Part shown: piece after piece, positions 27,864 to 37,032 of the stretch
Layout of the letters: the number at the start of each line of letters is the position of its first letter
Numbering within the stretch: the first letter of the stretch is position 1
Source: Paulinella micropora
Taxonomy: Eukaryota > Cercozoa > Imbricatea > Euglyphida
Direction: 5' to 3'
NCBI GenBank assembly: GCA_009731375.1
Contig: BJOX01000114.1
Coordinates: 618,721 to 682,720, forward strand
DNA: 64,000 nt
The notes under the pieces: generated by a model
The model's input: only the letters and a program-made list of their open reading frames with translations
The model's database searches: none
Told to the model about the DNA's origin: nothing
Made by a program: the position numbers and the translations under genes

Positions 27864-29345
27864 ATGCCAACTCAGCACGGAGGCGAACTAGATTTCAGCA
27901 AGACTGACTACATCAGTGCTTCTTATCGTTTGAATAAGCTTGCCCCTCGTGAGGGTTCTGGAACATTTGAAGTTACCACTGCTGGTGGGCAAGAACGAAG
28001 CTTTGACCTTATTAGCCGACCTTTTAATCTCGCTCGGTCTTATTTGAGTTTTACTTATATAATGCGAGCTGGTGGTGCTGACACTTATTCTAGAATTTTT
28101 GCAGACTGCCTTTCACAAATTAGCCAGATACAACTTCAAACCCGTAGTGGAGTCTACCTGTGCGATGTTAATAACCTCAGAACTGTGACTAAGATGTTGT
28201 GGAAGCCAGAAATGAGTCTTCAAGATTTCTTGGACCTTCCTAATCACGATAATGCAACTGGATATGGTTGTATGCTTCAAAAGTGTAATGCTAATGGAAA
28301 GATTGATATCAGTGCTGTTGAAGCAACTAGAACAGCCTTTCGTGCGATGACTGATGCTGGTAACAATGTTGCGGCACGAACTCTCGCATTGTTTGCTGAG
28401 CCACCGATTGCTGCTCGTCGTCACGATGATGCTGCTTTGTCTACTGGGGTTGGAGCTTTGTCGGCCGTAAATGTTAATTACAATGAGGCAAAATACCTAA
28501 TTGGAAGTGCGAATAATGGAGCTTTGATGGTGAATGTTAAAATTCCTTTGGGTATGATTCTCAACACTATTTTCGCACTTGATAAGACTATTATGTTTCC
28601 AGAGATTTTGACTATGCGGATTGTGTGGAGTGCTACTGACAGAACTGGTTATACGGTGACTAGCGGAGTTGGTAATACTGATGGCGCGAATACGGCAAAT
28701 GTTGGTAGTGCTGCTATGACTGTAAGTGCTGATGTCTCTAATCTAGCCTTGTTTCTTGCGGTTGAAACGAACCCCGATGTCATTCAATCAATCCAGCAGA
28801 AGATTGCCAGCCCCGAAGGTATGAGCTTCAATATTGATTATCCCTATGTTTATAAGAATACTACACCCGCAAGCACAACCCAAAATATTATTATGCGATT
28901 TGACCGCGGGCACGGTCGTCGTTTGAAGAAGATTTATCACTCCGTTTTTAACAATGAAGAAAAGAAGAACACAGCTTATGACCACAACAACCGTGCTGCC
29001 GCTAAGGTCGTCAATTTTTACACTACTCTGGACGGTGCTCGCCAGCAAGATTTCAACATTGACACATCTAGCGAAGAAGACTATATGTATCTGAAACCAA
29101 AGATTGAGGGTTCGGCCTTGTTGAATAATGATATATATAAATATAACTGGTTCTGGGTTGATGCTTGGGATAATACCCGCCCGCTATATAGCAAGGACCA
29201 AAATGAAATCAGTGGTTTAAGCCTTGATACTGAGCGACGATGGGAATTCATTGCGACCACTGCGAATTCTGCCTTCAACCATTACACCGTAGCAATCACT
29301 CAGCGAGAGGTTCAGGTTAAGGCGAATATGATTACGATTTCGTAA
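27864..29345 (+). CDS. Major capsid protein (double jelly-roll)
   Basis: 493 residues. ATG 27864 (MPTQHGGELDFSKTDY) is preferred to an upstream frame opening inside the palindromic leader. Beta-rich throughout, with typical Polinton-type blocks: FEVTTAGGQERSFDLISRPFNLARSYLSF (about 35-63, quoted in parts: RSFDLISRP, ARSYLSFTY), MILNTIFALDKTIMFPEIL, MRIVWSATD, and a C-terminal HYTVAITQREVQVKAN. Length is close to the family's usual 450-600. Position after the penton gene and before a further structural gene supports the call. Known role: trimeric capsomers of the icosahedral shell. Confidence 0.8.
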   Translation: MPTQHGGELDFSKTDYISASYRLNKLAPREGSGTFEVTTAGGQERSFDLISRPFNLARSYLSFTYIMRAGGADTYSRIFADCLSQISQIQLQTRSGVYLCDVNNLRTVTKMLWKPEMSLQDFLDLPNHDNATGYGCMLQKCNANGKIDISAVEATRTAFRAMTDAGNNVAARTLALFAEPPIAARRHDDAALSTGVGALSAVNVNYNEAKYLIGSANNGALMVNVKIPLGMILNTIFALDKTIMFPEILTMRIVWSATDRTGYTVTSGVGNTDGANTANVGSAAMTVSADVSNLALFLAVETNPDVIQSIQQKIASPEGMSFNIDYPYVYKNTTPASTTQNIIMRFDRGHGRRLKKIYHSVFNNEEKKNTAYDHNNRAAAKVVNFYTTLDGARQQDFNIDTSSEEDYMYLKPKIEGSALLNNDIYKYNWFWVDAWDNTRPLYSKDQNEISGLSLDTERRWEFIATTANSAFNHYTVAITQREVQVKANMITIS

Positions 29346-29416
29346 CTCCGCCAGGGAGGTAAGAGGTAATTATTAAATTTTGATAGTTATTTTATTTTTT
29401 TTGATAATATAGGATT

Positions 29417-29428
29417 GTAGGTACCTAC
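29417..29428 (+). promoter_or_regulatory. Perfect 12-bp palindrome before the next gene
   Basis: GTAGGTACCTAC, ending 1 base before ATG 29430. It is the third capsid-cluster gene with a GTA...TAC palindrome abutting its start codon. Confidence 0.5.
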
Positions 29429-29429
29429 T

Positions 29430-30680
29430 ATGAGCCACCAACGAAATTTGATAGCGCAAAATCCTGATGGCGATTTCGTAAATGTTAAAGTCGGGTATGA
29501 CGGCCACATTGAAACTAATAATATGAAAACCGCCTTTGGTGAAGCATTAACCAGCTCATTAACACCAGTATTACAGGAAATCTTTCCCTACACAGTTAAT
29601 ACAAGGATATGGACATTAACTCAAACTAATGCGACCGTAGTATTTAATGCGAATATGGCTGAATTGAAAACGGAAGCGAAAGTTACCGCCGATGCCATTA
29701 TGGTAAGCAAAAAAAGAATTAAATACAGAACAGGGATGGGAGTTATGTGTCGCTTTACTGCCTTATGGACTACTGACGAAACCAAAGACTACTATTCATT
29801 TATAGGCATTGGCGATACCGCATTAGATAATGGTTTCTATTTTTACAAGACAAAAAATGACGGAATGAATATTCTCCATACCAAAGCAGGAGTGCCTACC
29901 TTGGTTTCACAAGCGACTTGGAATGACCCGTGTAATGGAACAGGCGATATGCCTAATATGGATTGGACGAAGGGAAATGTATTTCAAATTCAATTCCAAT
30001 ACTTGGGATTTGGTGCTATTAAGTTTTCAATTGAGAACCCGAATACAGGCGAATTCCAGCAAGTCCATATGATTAAGTATGCGAATGCCAACACGGGTGT
30101 CAGTCTTCGGAATACAACTCTCCCTTTTGTGGCACGAATGTTTAATAATGGTGGAACTGGAATACAAATATTAAAAACAGCCAGTTGTAGTATGTTTATT
30201 GAGGGCACCAACACTGTTAATACAAGCATATCAAACGAAGCGGAAGGAGATGAAAAGGCGAGCACTACTGAAAGCCCAATTCTAAGCATAAAAAATAAAA
30301 CACTTTTTAATGGTGCCTCAACAAATTATTCAACCGTTTACCCAACTCTCGTAAGCATATCAAACGAAGACACCAAAGTTAATATAGTGAGGATTGTGAA
30401 AACAACTGGAACCCTTACGGCGGAGAACTTCGCGGATATTGATGCCACAACCTCAATCGTATCAAAGGACACCGCTGCGACTGCTCTTGGTGGTGCCACT
30501 ATAACGGATGTAATTCTAAAACTGTATGTTAATGCTACTTCAAGCCAGCTTATTGACTTGCGAGCTTACGATGTTCAACTATCACCTGGTGAAAATCTAA
30601 CATTTTTACAAAAGTCTGTATCAACTGTTGCTAATGGAGGAAATGTGAGTGTTATCGTTAATTTCTTAGAAGACCACTGA
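29430..30680 (+). CDS. Putative virion surface/structural protein
   Basis: 416 residues, MSHQRNLIAQNPDGDF. The first part (about 95-260: RTGMGVMCRFTALWTT, YYSFIGIGDTALDNGFYFY, GAIKFSIENP) reads like a beta-sandwich, concanavalin-like or fibre-head module. The last third has regularly spaced ISN/LSIKNKTLF and VSISNEDTKVNIVRI segments, as in viral surface proteins. No signal peptide. It lies directly after the major capsid gene with a palindromic leader. The function is inferred from location and fold impression only. Confidence 0.6.
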   Translation: MSHQRNLIAQNPDGDFVNVKVGYDGHIETNNMKTAFGEALTSSLTPVLQEIFPYTVNTRIWTLTQTNATVVFNANMAELKTEAKVTADAIMVSKKRIKYRTGMGVMCRFTALWTTDETKDYYSFIGIGDTALDNGFYFYKTKNDGMNILHTKAGVPTLVSQATWNDPCNGTGDMPNMDWTKGNVFQIQFQYLGFGAIKFSIENPNTGEFQQVHMIKYANANTGVSLRNTTLPFVARMFNNGGTGIQILKTASCSMFIEGTNTVNTSISNEAEGDEKASTTESPILSIKNKTLFNGASTNYSTVYPTLVSISNEDTKVNIVRIVKTTGTLTAENFADIDATTSIVSKDTAATALGGATITDVILKLYVNATSSQLIDLRAYDVQLSPGENLTFLQKSVSTVANGGNVSVIVNFLEDH

Positions 30681-30769
30681 ACCTTTTGAAAAAGCTTCAC
30701 CAAAACAAAAAAAAATTAATACATCTAACGATGAAATCGGTAAGTTTTTGAGAAATCTCCGCAAAGCTC

Positions 30770-31057
30770 CTACAATTGAAGCTGTTTGAATATTTCTTTT
30801 TTTAGCTCAGGATAGTTGTCTAGAAATGGTTGCTTCGCCATCCATCTTAAATATTGTGTATCAAATACAACCACATCGGCGACTGTCTTTCCCTTATATT
30901 TTCCCATAGGTATCTTTCCTTGTTCTTGAAGTTTCTTGTTTTCTGATTTGTATTCATTAATGTGCCCATCAATTACTTGCTTAATTTCTTGTAAAGTAAA
31001 TGTTCTGTCTTTGTTGCTGACAGATAGCTGTTCAAATTTTTCACAAAGCTTTTGCAT
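30770..31057 (-). CDS. Small protein with DUF3820/ExoX C-terminal-like motif
   Basis: 95 residues. The C-terminal half, IPMGKYKGKTVADV...YLRWMAKQP, fits the pattern G-K-Y-K-G-x7-D-x2-Y-L-x-W seen in DUF3820 proteins and the C-terminus of exodeoxyribonuclease X. The N-terminus is a charged helix. No nuclease catalytic residues are present, so this is the binding module alone. It is convergent with the 416-residue gene and divergent from the lipase gene, sharing a 70-bp AT-rich spacer. Confidence 0.6.
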   Translation of the reverse strand: MQKLCEKFEQLSVSNKDRTFTLQEIKQVIDGHINEYKSENKKLQEQGKIPMGKYKGKTVADVVVFDTQYLRWMAKQPFLDNYPELKKEIFKQLQL

Positions 31058-31127
31058 CGGTGAGTGTAGAGTAGTGAGTATATAGTAGGAAGTATAAAAA
31101 ATAAAAAAATTAAATAATTAATATAGG

Positions 31128-31817
31128 ATGAGTGAGTGGATTGCCTTCGTTAAGGCTTACTCCGCTAAGCATAACATAAGCTACAAGGAGGCATTGAAAA
31201 AAGCGAGCAAAGAATATAAGAAACAAAAGGGAGACAGTGCGGAGTTGTCGGAGGATGTATATTTGTCTTCGTCAGAACGAAAAGGGTCTGACGGATGGAA
31301 GCCAGTCGCAAGCAAAGAGAAATCAACCGTGTATGAAAAAGATGGCAAAGCTATTGTAGCATTTAGAGGAAGTGCGGATAAAAGGGACCTGCTAACCGAT
31401 GTCGCATTAGTAAAGGGAGTATTGAAAAGAACACCGAGATATAAAGAAGAGCAGAAGCTGGTTAATGAGGTTATAAAGAAATATGGTAAGGATAATGTAG
31501 AGCTGACGGGGCATAGCCTTGGAGGAACGATTGCGAAAGATTTAAGCAGACAGACTGGTGTAAGGGCTACTACATACAATAAAGGAAGTAGCACGAAAGA
31601 CCTAATTGAAGGAGTAATTGACCGAGTAGCCGTTAAAATTAATCCGAAAGGTAAGCGGGCGAAGACTGCGAAGCTAACGACGAACTACCGAACCGCATTT
31701 GACCCCGTATCGTTAATGGGTGCTACGGCGGTTAATACCAGATTAGTGAAGCCAAAAAAAGGAATTCATACAATTAGAAGTTTCAAGGGTAGGGGCAAGA
31801 AGGCAAAAAATAAATAA
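31128..31817 (+). CDS. Class 3-type lipase (alpha/beta hydrolase)
   Basis: 229 residues. N-terminal module WIAFVKAYSAKHNISYKEAL..YKK (about 4-33), a short helical segment often seen at the start of giant-virus and Polinton proteins, is followed by a Lipase_3-like domain: AIVAFRGSADKRDLLTD, then the nucleophile elbow GHSLGG (Ser about 130), a likely Asp in TAFDPVSLMG and a likely His in GIHTIRSF near the end. No signal peptide. Known reaction: hydrolysis of acyl-glycerol or phospholipid esters. In a virion-encoding element it may help membrane crossing, which is inference. Its stop lies 19 bp from the convergent polymerase stop. Confidence 0.75.
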   Translation: MSEWIAFVKAYSAKHNISYKEALKKASKEYKKQKGDSAELSEDVYLSSSERKGSDGWKPVASKEKSTVYEKDGKAIVAFRGSADKRDLLTDVALVKGVLKRTPRYKEEQKLVNEVIKKYGKDNVELTGHSLGGTIAKDLSRQTGVRATTYNKGSSTKDLIEGVIDRVAVKINPKGKRAKTAKLTTNYRTAFDPVSLMGATAVNTRLVKPKKGIHTIRSFKGRGKKAKNK

Positions 31818-31836
31818 TCCTTTTATCATTTTTTGC

Positions 31837-34800
31837 TTAATATCCAAACGGCCTAGTTTCAATCGCATTATCTACAATACCAATAATATTTCTTTTAGTG
31901 TAAGTAAAGCTGAATATTTTTTCTAAGTATTCACTCGTTATTTTTTTCTGTTGTTTGTCTCTTGTTATCTTACTGTTTTCTACTATAACAACTTTACCAG
32001 ATTTTTCAATTCGTTTAGCAATCAATTTTTCTTCCTGAGTTTTAAGCAACTCTAATAATTCATTCTTGCCGTTCTCAATAAGGTCGTTGTTTTTAATTCC
32101 AAGTCCGCAACTAATGACACTTAACATATTTGGTAAATTCAATGATTTATTGTTTTCATAATTCATACTAAAGCCTTTGACTTTCATACTTGCTTTGCCG
32201 TTATCTAAGACATATCCATAACACTTTGGTCCGCCTCCGATAAAGGTCATAATCTTTGCTCCGTGTAGTTCGTCCGTCCATTCTCCTAACAGCTTACCAG
32301 TTTTCACATCTGTTTCGCCTTTCGTTAAGTCTGTTGTGTATATGACACTGTCGGTATCGTGGTATAGAACTCTGTTGTCTAGTTTATCCATCATTTCATA
32401 TAGTCTAATCCTCGCGTGGCAGGTCGTAAATAAAGCAACTACAATATTTGTTTTCACGGGGTCACTTACCGCATCTTGTTTAAGGTCATAACTCGCTTCT
32501 ATTATCTTGTCGTTGATAATGTTTATGTTTATGTTATCAACTGACTTATCATTCATTAACTTGTATAAAGTATCTTTGTCTTTTATCATTTTGTTTTTAG
32601 TTTTGTTTTGCTTTTCACCAAACTTGCCCCACAGGCTATTCAAGCACAACTTAGCAACCGCTCGCCTTCCGGGGTTTTCTTCTATTTTGTTTTCGTCCAT
32701 CTTAATTCCCATCTTGATTTCCATACTGTCAATGTAGTTTCTTTTTTGTTCTTCTGTAATACAGCCATCTGGATATCCGCTTGACTCTTGTTTAACCTTT
32801 AAGAAAGTTTTTATGTAATCTTTGAAAAGGCTACTGCTCTGCTCCTTCCAGTGCCATACCTCATATACCTTAATTAGCTTGTATCCTTTGTCTAAGGCCT
32901 TGTAGATTTCGGGTGTCGCCCAAGTGCCAGTTATTGCTCGCTCGTTATCGGTGTGCTTACATTCGGTTTTCTGTTCAGTCATTCCGCACTTGTCGCATAA
33001 GTAATACATAAGCTTACCTCTGTCCGCCTTAGGTAAAACGGGGTGAAGTAATTTTCTAGGCGGTAGCATCTTAACCTTAGACACTCCGAAATATTCTCTG
33101 TTTATGATTTTGTTTTTCATAGACAGTCTGTCATCATCATTATTGGGCCGTATGATTTCGTGGTGTCCGCTAGGGTAAAGGTCGTAAAACATAACGGTCG
33201 GATACAGAGAGCATATGTCAATGTATTTCGCGTATTCGTTGTCGTGTCGTGATTTCCAATACAATGTTAGAGCATCCGTTCTACCTCCAAACATTGCTTC
33301 TCGCGGGTTCAGTCCTTCTTGTTCCGTAATTCGTTCATTAGTATCTTCCGCTAGGGTTTCACTTGTTTTCATTAATCTCCATTCACATTCCCATATACTT
33401 ATTATTTTGCTTACTTGTTTGCTTAGGTCTTTTTCTCGTCTCATTGTTGCCTTGTATAGTTCGCCCATCGTTTCATTCTTCTTAGTATTGATTGTATTTC
33501 TATTAAAGCACTTTGGACATCCGTGCCAGAAACATCCGTGAAATTCGTAAGCGGTTTTGTTCTTCTCATCCCAGCCGTCTACGTAAACATTTGATTGCCC
33601 TAAGTTAAACATTTTTTCACCACCATTGAATGCGTGTTTGATATCCGTTTGGTCTAACCTGCTTCTGTAAGCTATCCATTCAACACAAGCCCGAGAGGTT
33701 ATCCTGTTTTGCTTTTCCGCCTTCAACACAGCAATTGAATTCTCTGGCATAAACTTAGCCCGATACAAAGCCATAACACAACTCGCAATAGTTGTATATT
33801 GAAACGGGTCAATACCGAATTCTAAAAACTGCTTTCTAAAATCCATACAACCCCTTCTCAGAATATCAACATCGCTATGACAGTATTCAGCGATTTCCTT
33901 CTGCATATCAAATGTGTTGTTTCTTTGGCTTTCATACCATTCTAAGAATTCCGCCCTTTTCTTATCTTTCATCGTGTCGTAGCTGTAGTGCTTCTTATGA
34001 GGCATAACCCCAACATAATTTTTGTTCTTGTCAGTATTGAAGAAGTGAGGGAAGAAGCCCTTTTTAAGTTCTTTCAATCCGAATGTCTTAGGAAAATCAG
34101 CCAGAGGCATAGTCAAGAAACTGAGACTATCAATGAAGCGGTATTTCTTCAAAGTCATCATCATTATCTTACCGCCTTGATAAATGACGAATGGTGCTTG
34201 TCCGTTATCCACTAACCATTTAAGAATAAACTGACAGTCATAACCGCGACTGTTATGAGCAATGAATGTAAAGCCGTTGTGCTTAGATTCAAAAGCCCAC
34301 TTACAGAAATCATCAATGTTCTTATGAATGACGGGTGGTTCCTTAGCATCGTAATACTGGCTTTCCGCATGATTGACTATGTGCTCACCAGTATCCTGTG
34401 TCGCCTCAAAATCAAAGAATATGTATTTCTCTGAAAAAGGTAATATGTCTTTCTTCACGATTTCACATTGGTGTTCAAGTGGTTTCAGTTCCTTACAATT
34501 ACGGCATTTCGCATATCCGCATTTGTGTTCGTCTTTCTTCCTGTAATTAATACCACACGAAAGACATTTCGCTTTGATATCGCAATTCGTCCTCTTGTGA
34601 TTATTAAAACAGACCGTATTTGGAAACTTTCTATTACACGAATAGCAATCAGTCCAATTGCTTCTATCGTTAATACCCTTACATTCTTTGGTTTCGCAGA
34701 TATTACATTTAGCTTCGCAGGCGTGTCGCTTTTGAAATCCTCTTAGACATATTTCACAGAAGTTTTCTTTGCTTACCATAGACTTCATATTAGTTATGGC

Positions 34801-35844
34801 ATCGTAGTGGTTCTCTGTCTTAAGTATGTAAAGGTTAGTAAGTCGCTCGCCATTTTCATTAAGCAGGTCCGTCTTATAAACAATCTTGTCAGGAAATTCA
34901 ACAATAACCAGATTGTATTTAATGTGGATAGCAAATGTATTAATTTCAGGAATACCGCACACATCCTGAATGACTTTTGCTTCTTCGTGTAGTTTCAAAG
35001 CCATCTCCTCCTGTATCTTTCTTCCTATTAATATTGTCTTGTATTTTTTGTGCTTTTCAATTTTTGCTTTTACTGCAACAATTGCTCTGGCTAAGCATAT
35101 GTTGTCTGTATTATTAATTTGAATTACTCCTCTCTTCTTATATACATCCAACTTATTAATTATTTGAAGCCTCGTTCCGCCCGTCGGCATTTCAACAGAT
35201 TTCAAAACAAACCTAAACTTATCCATATTGGTTCCCTTTTCGTCTGTATAAAGGCTTTCGTTGCTTTGAAATAATGCTGACAATCTTTCCAAAACATCGC
35301 TGACAGAAATCTCGTTAATCCTTTTCAACTTTGTAGATACTGCCCCATAGTAATCTACAAACTTGATGCTTACACTAACCATACTTCCCTGTTTCTGTCT
35401 TTTGATAAAGTCGTTCAGGATTATCTCAATAAACTGTAGAATATCATTCATACTGAAAGAAGTGAAGTTGCCTCTAATCCTAACCCAATACTGGCTTTCA
35501 TTAACACCCAGCACGTGCTTCTTTCTATCTACGTGTTTGATTTCGTAGTTAGCATACCGCATTAGGTCCTTCACACGTTCTTTTCTTTCTCTCACTTTCG
35601 CTTCAAACTGTGGAGGTAATGGTGGTGCTACTGGAATACCTTGTTTCTGTTCCTCAAAGTAAACAGCATCTCTTACTCGGTTCAAGTAATTCTGGGCCGT
35701 TGTCGTATCCACCTTATACTTCCTAGTCTTCGGTATTATATACAGCACATCTTGACCCCTAACAGTTTTGATTTCATAATTAATTTTTTGTTCCCTAAAT
35801 TTGTCCAACCTATAAGTCTTACCGTTGTAAGTGTGTGTCTCCAT
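31837..35844 (-). CDS. polB: Protein-primed family B DNA polymerase with nuclease-like insert
   Basis: 1335 residues from ATG 35844, uninterrupted. An N-terminal domain (1-350) is shared with element 1. Then come a Cys/His-rich zinc-binding region (about 360-455), exonuclease motifs (FFDFEATQDTG about 475; FIAHNSRGYDCQF; YCHSDVDIL), an insert with YEFHGCFWHGCPKC (about 770) resembling Vsr/PD-(D/E)xK nucleases found in Polinton polymerases, and palm motifs A (DICSLYPTVMFYD, about 876), B (KLCLNSLWGKFGE, about 1066) and C (YHDTDSVIY, about 1162). It ends with TRPFGY, as element 1 ends TLPYGY. Known role: replication of a linear genome from a terminal protein. It is the largest gene and the best evidence that element 2 was recently functional. 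Confidence 0.93.
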   Translation of the reverse strand: METHTYNGKTYRLDKFREQKINYEIKTVRGQDVLYIIPKTRKYKVDTTTAQNYLNRVRDAVYFEEQKQGIPVAPPLPPQFEAKVRERKERVKDLMRYANYEIKHVDRKKHVLGVNESQYWVRIRGNFTSFSMNDILQFIEIILNDFIKRQKQGSMVSVSIKFVDYYGAVSTKLKRINEISVSDVLERLSALFQSNESLYTDEKGTNMDKFRFVLKSVEMPTGGTRLQIINKLDVYKKRGVIQINNTDNICLARAIVAVKAKIEKHKKYKTILIGRKIQEEMALKLHEEAKVIQDVCGIPEINTFAIHIKYNLVIVEFPDKIVYKTDLLNENGERLTNLYILKTENHYDAITNMKSMVSKENFCEICLRGFQKRHACEAKCNICETKECKGINDRSNWTDCYSCNRKFPNTVCFNNHKRTNCDIKAKCLSCGINYRKKDEHKCGYAKCRNCKELKPLEHQCEIVKKDILPFSEKYIFFDFEATQDTGEHIVNHAESQYYDAKEPPVIHKNIDDFCKWAFESKHNGFTFIAHNSRGYDCQFILKWLVDNGQAPFVIYQGGKIMMMTLKKYRFIDSLSFLTMPLADFPKTFGLKELKKGFFPHFFNTDKNKNYVGVMPHKKHYSYDTMKDKKRAEFLEWYESQRNNTFDMQKEIAEYCHSDVDILRRGCMDFRKQFLEFGIDPFQYTTIASCVMALYRAKFMPENSIAVLKAEKQNRITSRACVEWIAYRSRLDQTDIKHAFNGGEKMFNLGQSNVYVDGWDEKNKTAYEFHGCFWHGCPKCFNRNTINTKKNETMGELYKATMRREKDLSKQVSKIISIWECEWRLMKTSETLAEDTNERITEQEGLNPREAMFGGRTDALTLYWKSRHDNEYAKYIDICSLYPTVMFYDLYPSGHHEIIRPNNDDDRLSMKNKIINREYFGVSKVKMLPPRKLLHPVLPKADRGKLMYYLCDKCGMTEQKTECKHTDNERAITGTWATPEIYKALDKGYKLIKVYEVWHWKEQSSSLFKDYIKTFLKVKQESSGYPDGCITEEQKRNYIDSMEIKMGIKMDENKIEENPGRRAVAKLCLNSLWGKFGEKQNKTKNKMIKDKDTLYKLMNDKSVDNININIINDKIIEASYDLKQDAVSDPVKTNIVVALFTTCHARIRLYEMMDKLDNRVLYHDTDSVIYTTDLTKGETDVKTGKLLGEWTDELHGAKIMTFIGGGPKCYGYVLDNGKASMKVKGFSMNYENNKSLNLPNMLSVISCGLGIKNNDLIENGKNELLELLKTQEEKLIAKRIEKSGKVVIVENSKITRDKQQKKITSEYLEKIFSFTYTKRNIIGIVDNAIETRPFGY

Positions 35845-36079
35845 CGTATATCTTGGTTAACAAATTTTTTTTGAAAATTAAATAATTATCTCAATTGTCT
35901 GCCCCCGCCGTGGTCTGCCGTGTGCTCTCCGTGCCTATATATACGGGGGCCCCAATGTTTAGATGAAAATTAGGGCGGGGCGGCCGTGGCTGGCAGGGCT
36001 GACACGGCTGGCGGTGCGGTCTGGGCGGGCGGTGCGGGCGGGGCTTCTCTTTCTCTTTTTTCTCTTTTCAACCAATCTA
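35845..36079. other. Spacer upstream of polymerase
   Basis: No gene seen. Contains TATATATACGGGGGCCC and a GC-rich stretch (GGCGGGCGGTGCGGGCGGGG, about 36025-36044) unlike the AT-rich coding parts. A similar TATATATAGGGTGCTCG lies before the next gene (36420-36435), suggesting related promoters. Confidence 0.4.
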
Positions 36080-36400
36080 TTAAACCTTCACCAGTTTTTG
36101 CTGATTTAGGGTTAAGATTTTTCCAAAGCCCAGCTCTGATTTCATCGCTAGAAATATAAAATAGTTTAACATCTGATTTTTTTCATCTTTTTGATTTTCA
36201 TTAATTTCTTGTTTTTCAACAATTTCTTGTTTTTCTCCGATTGTATTTTCTCCAATTGTAATGTGCTTAGTCAATTCCAACATTCTCCTAAATCCTTCAA
36301 AGTCAAATGTTTTGTGTTTTTTTGTTTGATTATGTCTTCGTATTCCCGAGACATTAATTATGGAACCGCATTCACATTCAAATTTTGTAGTCTCTGCCAT
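36080..36400 (-). CDS. Small C2H2-like zinc-finger protein
   Basis: 106 residues, MAETTKFECECGSIINVSG. One zinc site, CECG...IRRHNQTKKH (Cys-x-Cys then His-x5-His), is followed by a helix, a Glu/Gln/Asn-rich linker and a C-terminal helix. The finger resembles the one at the end of the next gene. Possible DNA-binding regulator of the element; unproven. Confidence 0.6.
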   Translation of the reverse strand: MAETTKFECECGSIINVSGIRRHNQTKKHKTFDFEGFRRMLELTKHITIGENTIGEKQEIVEKQEINENQKDEKNQMLNYFIFLAMKSELGFGKILTLNQQKLVKV

Positions 36401-36454
36401 TGTCTGCCCGCTTGTGTCCTATATATAGGGTGCTCGCCTGTGTATAGATGATAA

Positions 36455-36886
36455 TTAGGGCTGGGCGGCCAGGACGGGCGAAGCTGTGTGCCTGCTTGAT
36501 TTCATATGTCTTGCTTTGCTACTCCTATTTATTTCAACTCCGCATTCACACTTGAAAGGAGTCTTCTTCCAATTCCTTTTCTTTTCTTTTTTGATTTCTT
36601 TTGTTTCCTTATCATAATTAACTTTCCATTCATCATACTTTGGTTTTACTTTTTCATCGTAGTATTTTTTTGCTTCTTCCATTGCTTGTTCTTGGTTTCT
36701 TCGTTTTCCAATACTAAAACTCTTACACATCGTTTGATTTCCTTCTCTCCATTGAATTTTTACCATCGGTCTCTTTTCATTATTCTTTAACATAATACAT
36801 CCTTTTGAAATTGTAAATCTGCGGGGAGCTTTGCCCCCCGCACCCCCTTCGTTGGGGTTGTAGGGATTCACCCCTACATTTGTCAT
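36455..36886 (-). CDS. AP2-like/zinc-finger protein next to the right terminal repeat
   Basis: ATG 36886 (MTNVGVNPYNPNEGG) gives 143 residues. The middle, KIQWREGNQTMCKSFSIGKRR...AMEEAKKYYDE (about 45-80), has the strand-strand-helix look of AP2/integrase-type DNA-binding domains. The end has FKCECG...KARHMKSSRH, a C2H2-like finger matching that of 36080-36400. Family assignment is by motif only. It is the outermost gene on the right, 49 bp from the terminal repeat. Likely DNA-binding. Confidence 0.6.
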   Translation of the reverse strand: MTNVGVNPYNPNEGGAGGKAPRRFTISKGCIMLKNNEKRPMVKIQWREGNQTMCKSFSIGKRRNQEQAMEEAKKYYDEKVKPKYDEWKVNYDKETKEIKKEKKRNWKKTPFKCECGVEINRSSKARHMKSSRHTASPVLAAQP

Positions 36887-36935
36887 CCTGTCTGTGTCTT
36901 TATATTTTAACGGTATTATTTTAAATATTAAATTC

Positions 36936-37032
36936 AATTGCCATTTTGTCCCGCGCGGGCCGGCCGGGGTGTGTCTCTGTGTGGCGGGGGCGTGTATTGA
37001 AAAAGTGTGCCGAAGTGGCACCCTATACTACT
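36936..37032 (-). repeat. Right terminal inverted repeat, 97 bp
   Basis: Reverse complement of 15014-15110 with no difference seen. Ends CCCTATACTACT. Confidence 0.95.

Larger units (their letters stand above)
15014..37032. mobile_element. Element 2: Polinton/Maverick-type endogenous virus, 22.0 kb, with both ends
   Basis: Bounded by identical 97-bp terminal inverted repeats beginning 5'-AG and flanked by TGTATG on both sides. It encodes the full Polinton signature: rve integrase, protein-primed polymerase B, packaging ATPase, adenain-like protease, major and minor capsid proteins. Added genes are an S74 fibre, a two-TM protein, a lipase, a Cys-rich secreted protein and zinc-finger proteins. 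Most genes from fibre to lipase run on the plus strand; integrase, polymerase and the right-end zinc-finger genes run on the minus strand. The copy has three gaps and apparent frameshifts in fibre and protease genes. Confidence 0.92.

Noticed and set aside
2102-37032. One composite element spanning both Polinton regions
   Set aside because: Element 2 has its own complete terminal repeats and target duplication, and 13812-15013 is host-type satellite and spacer.
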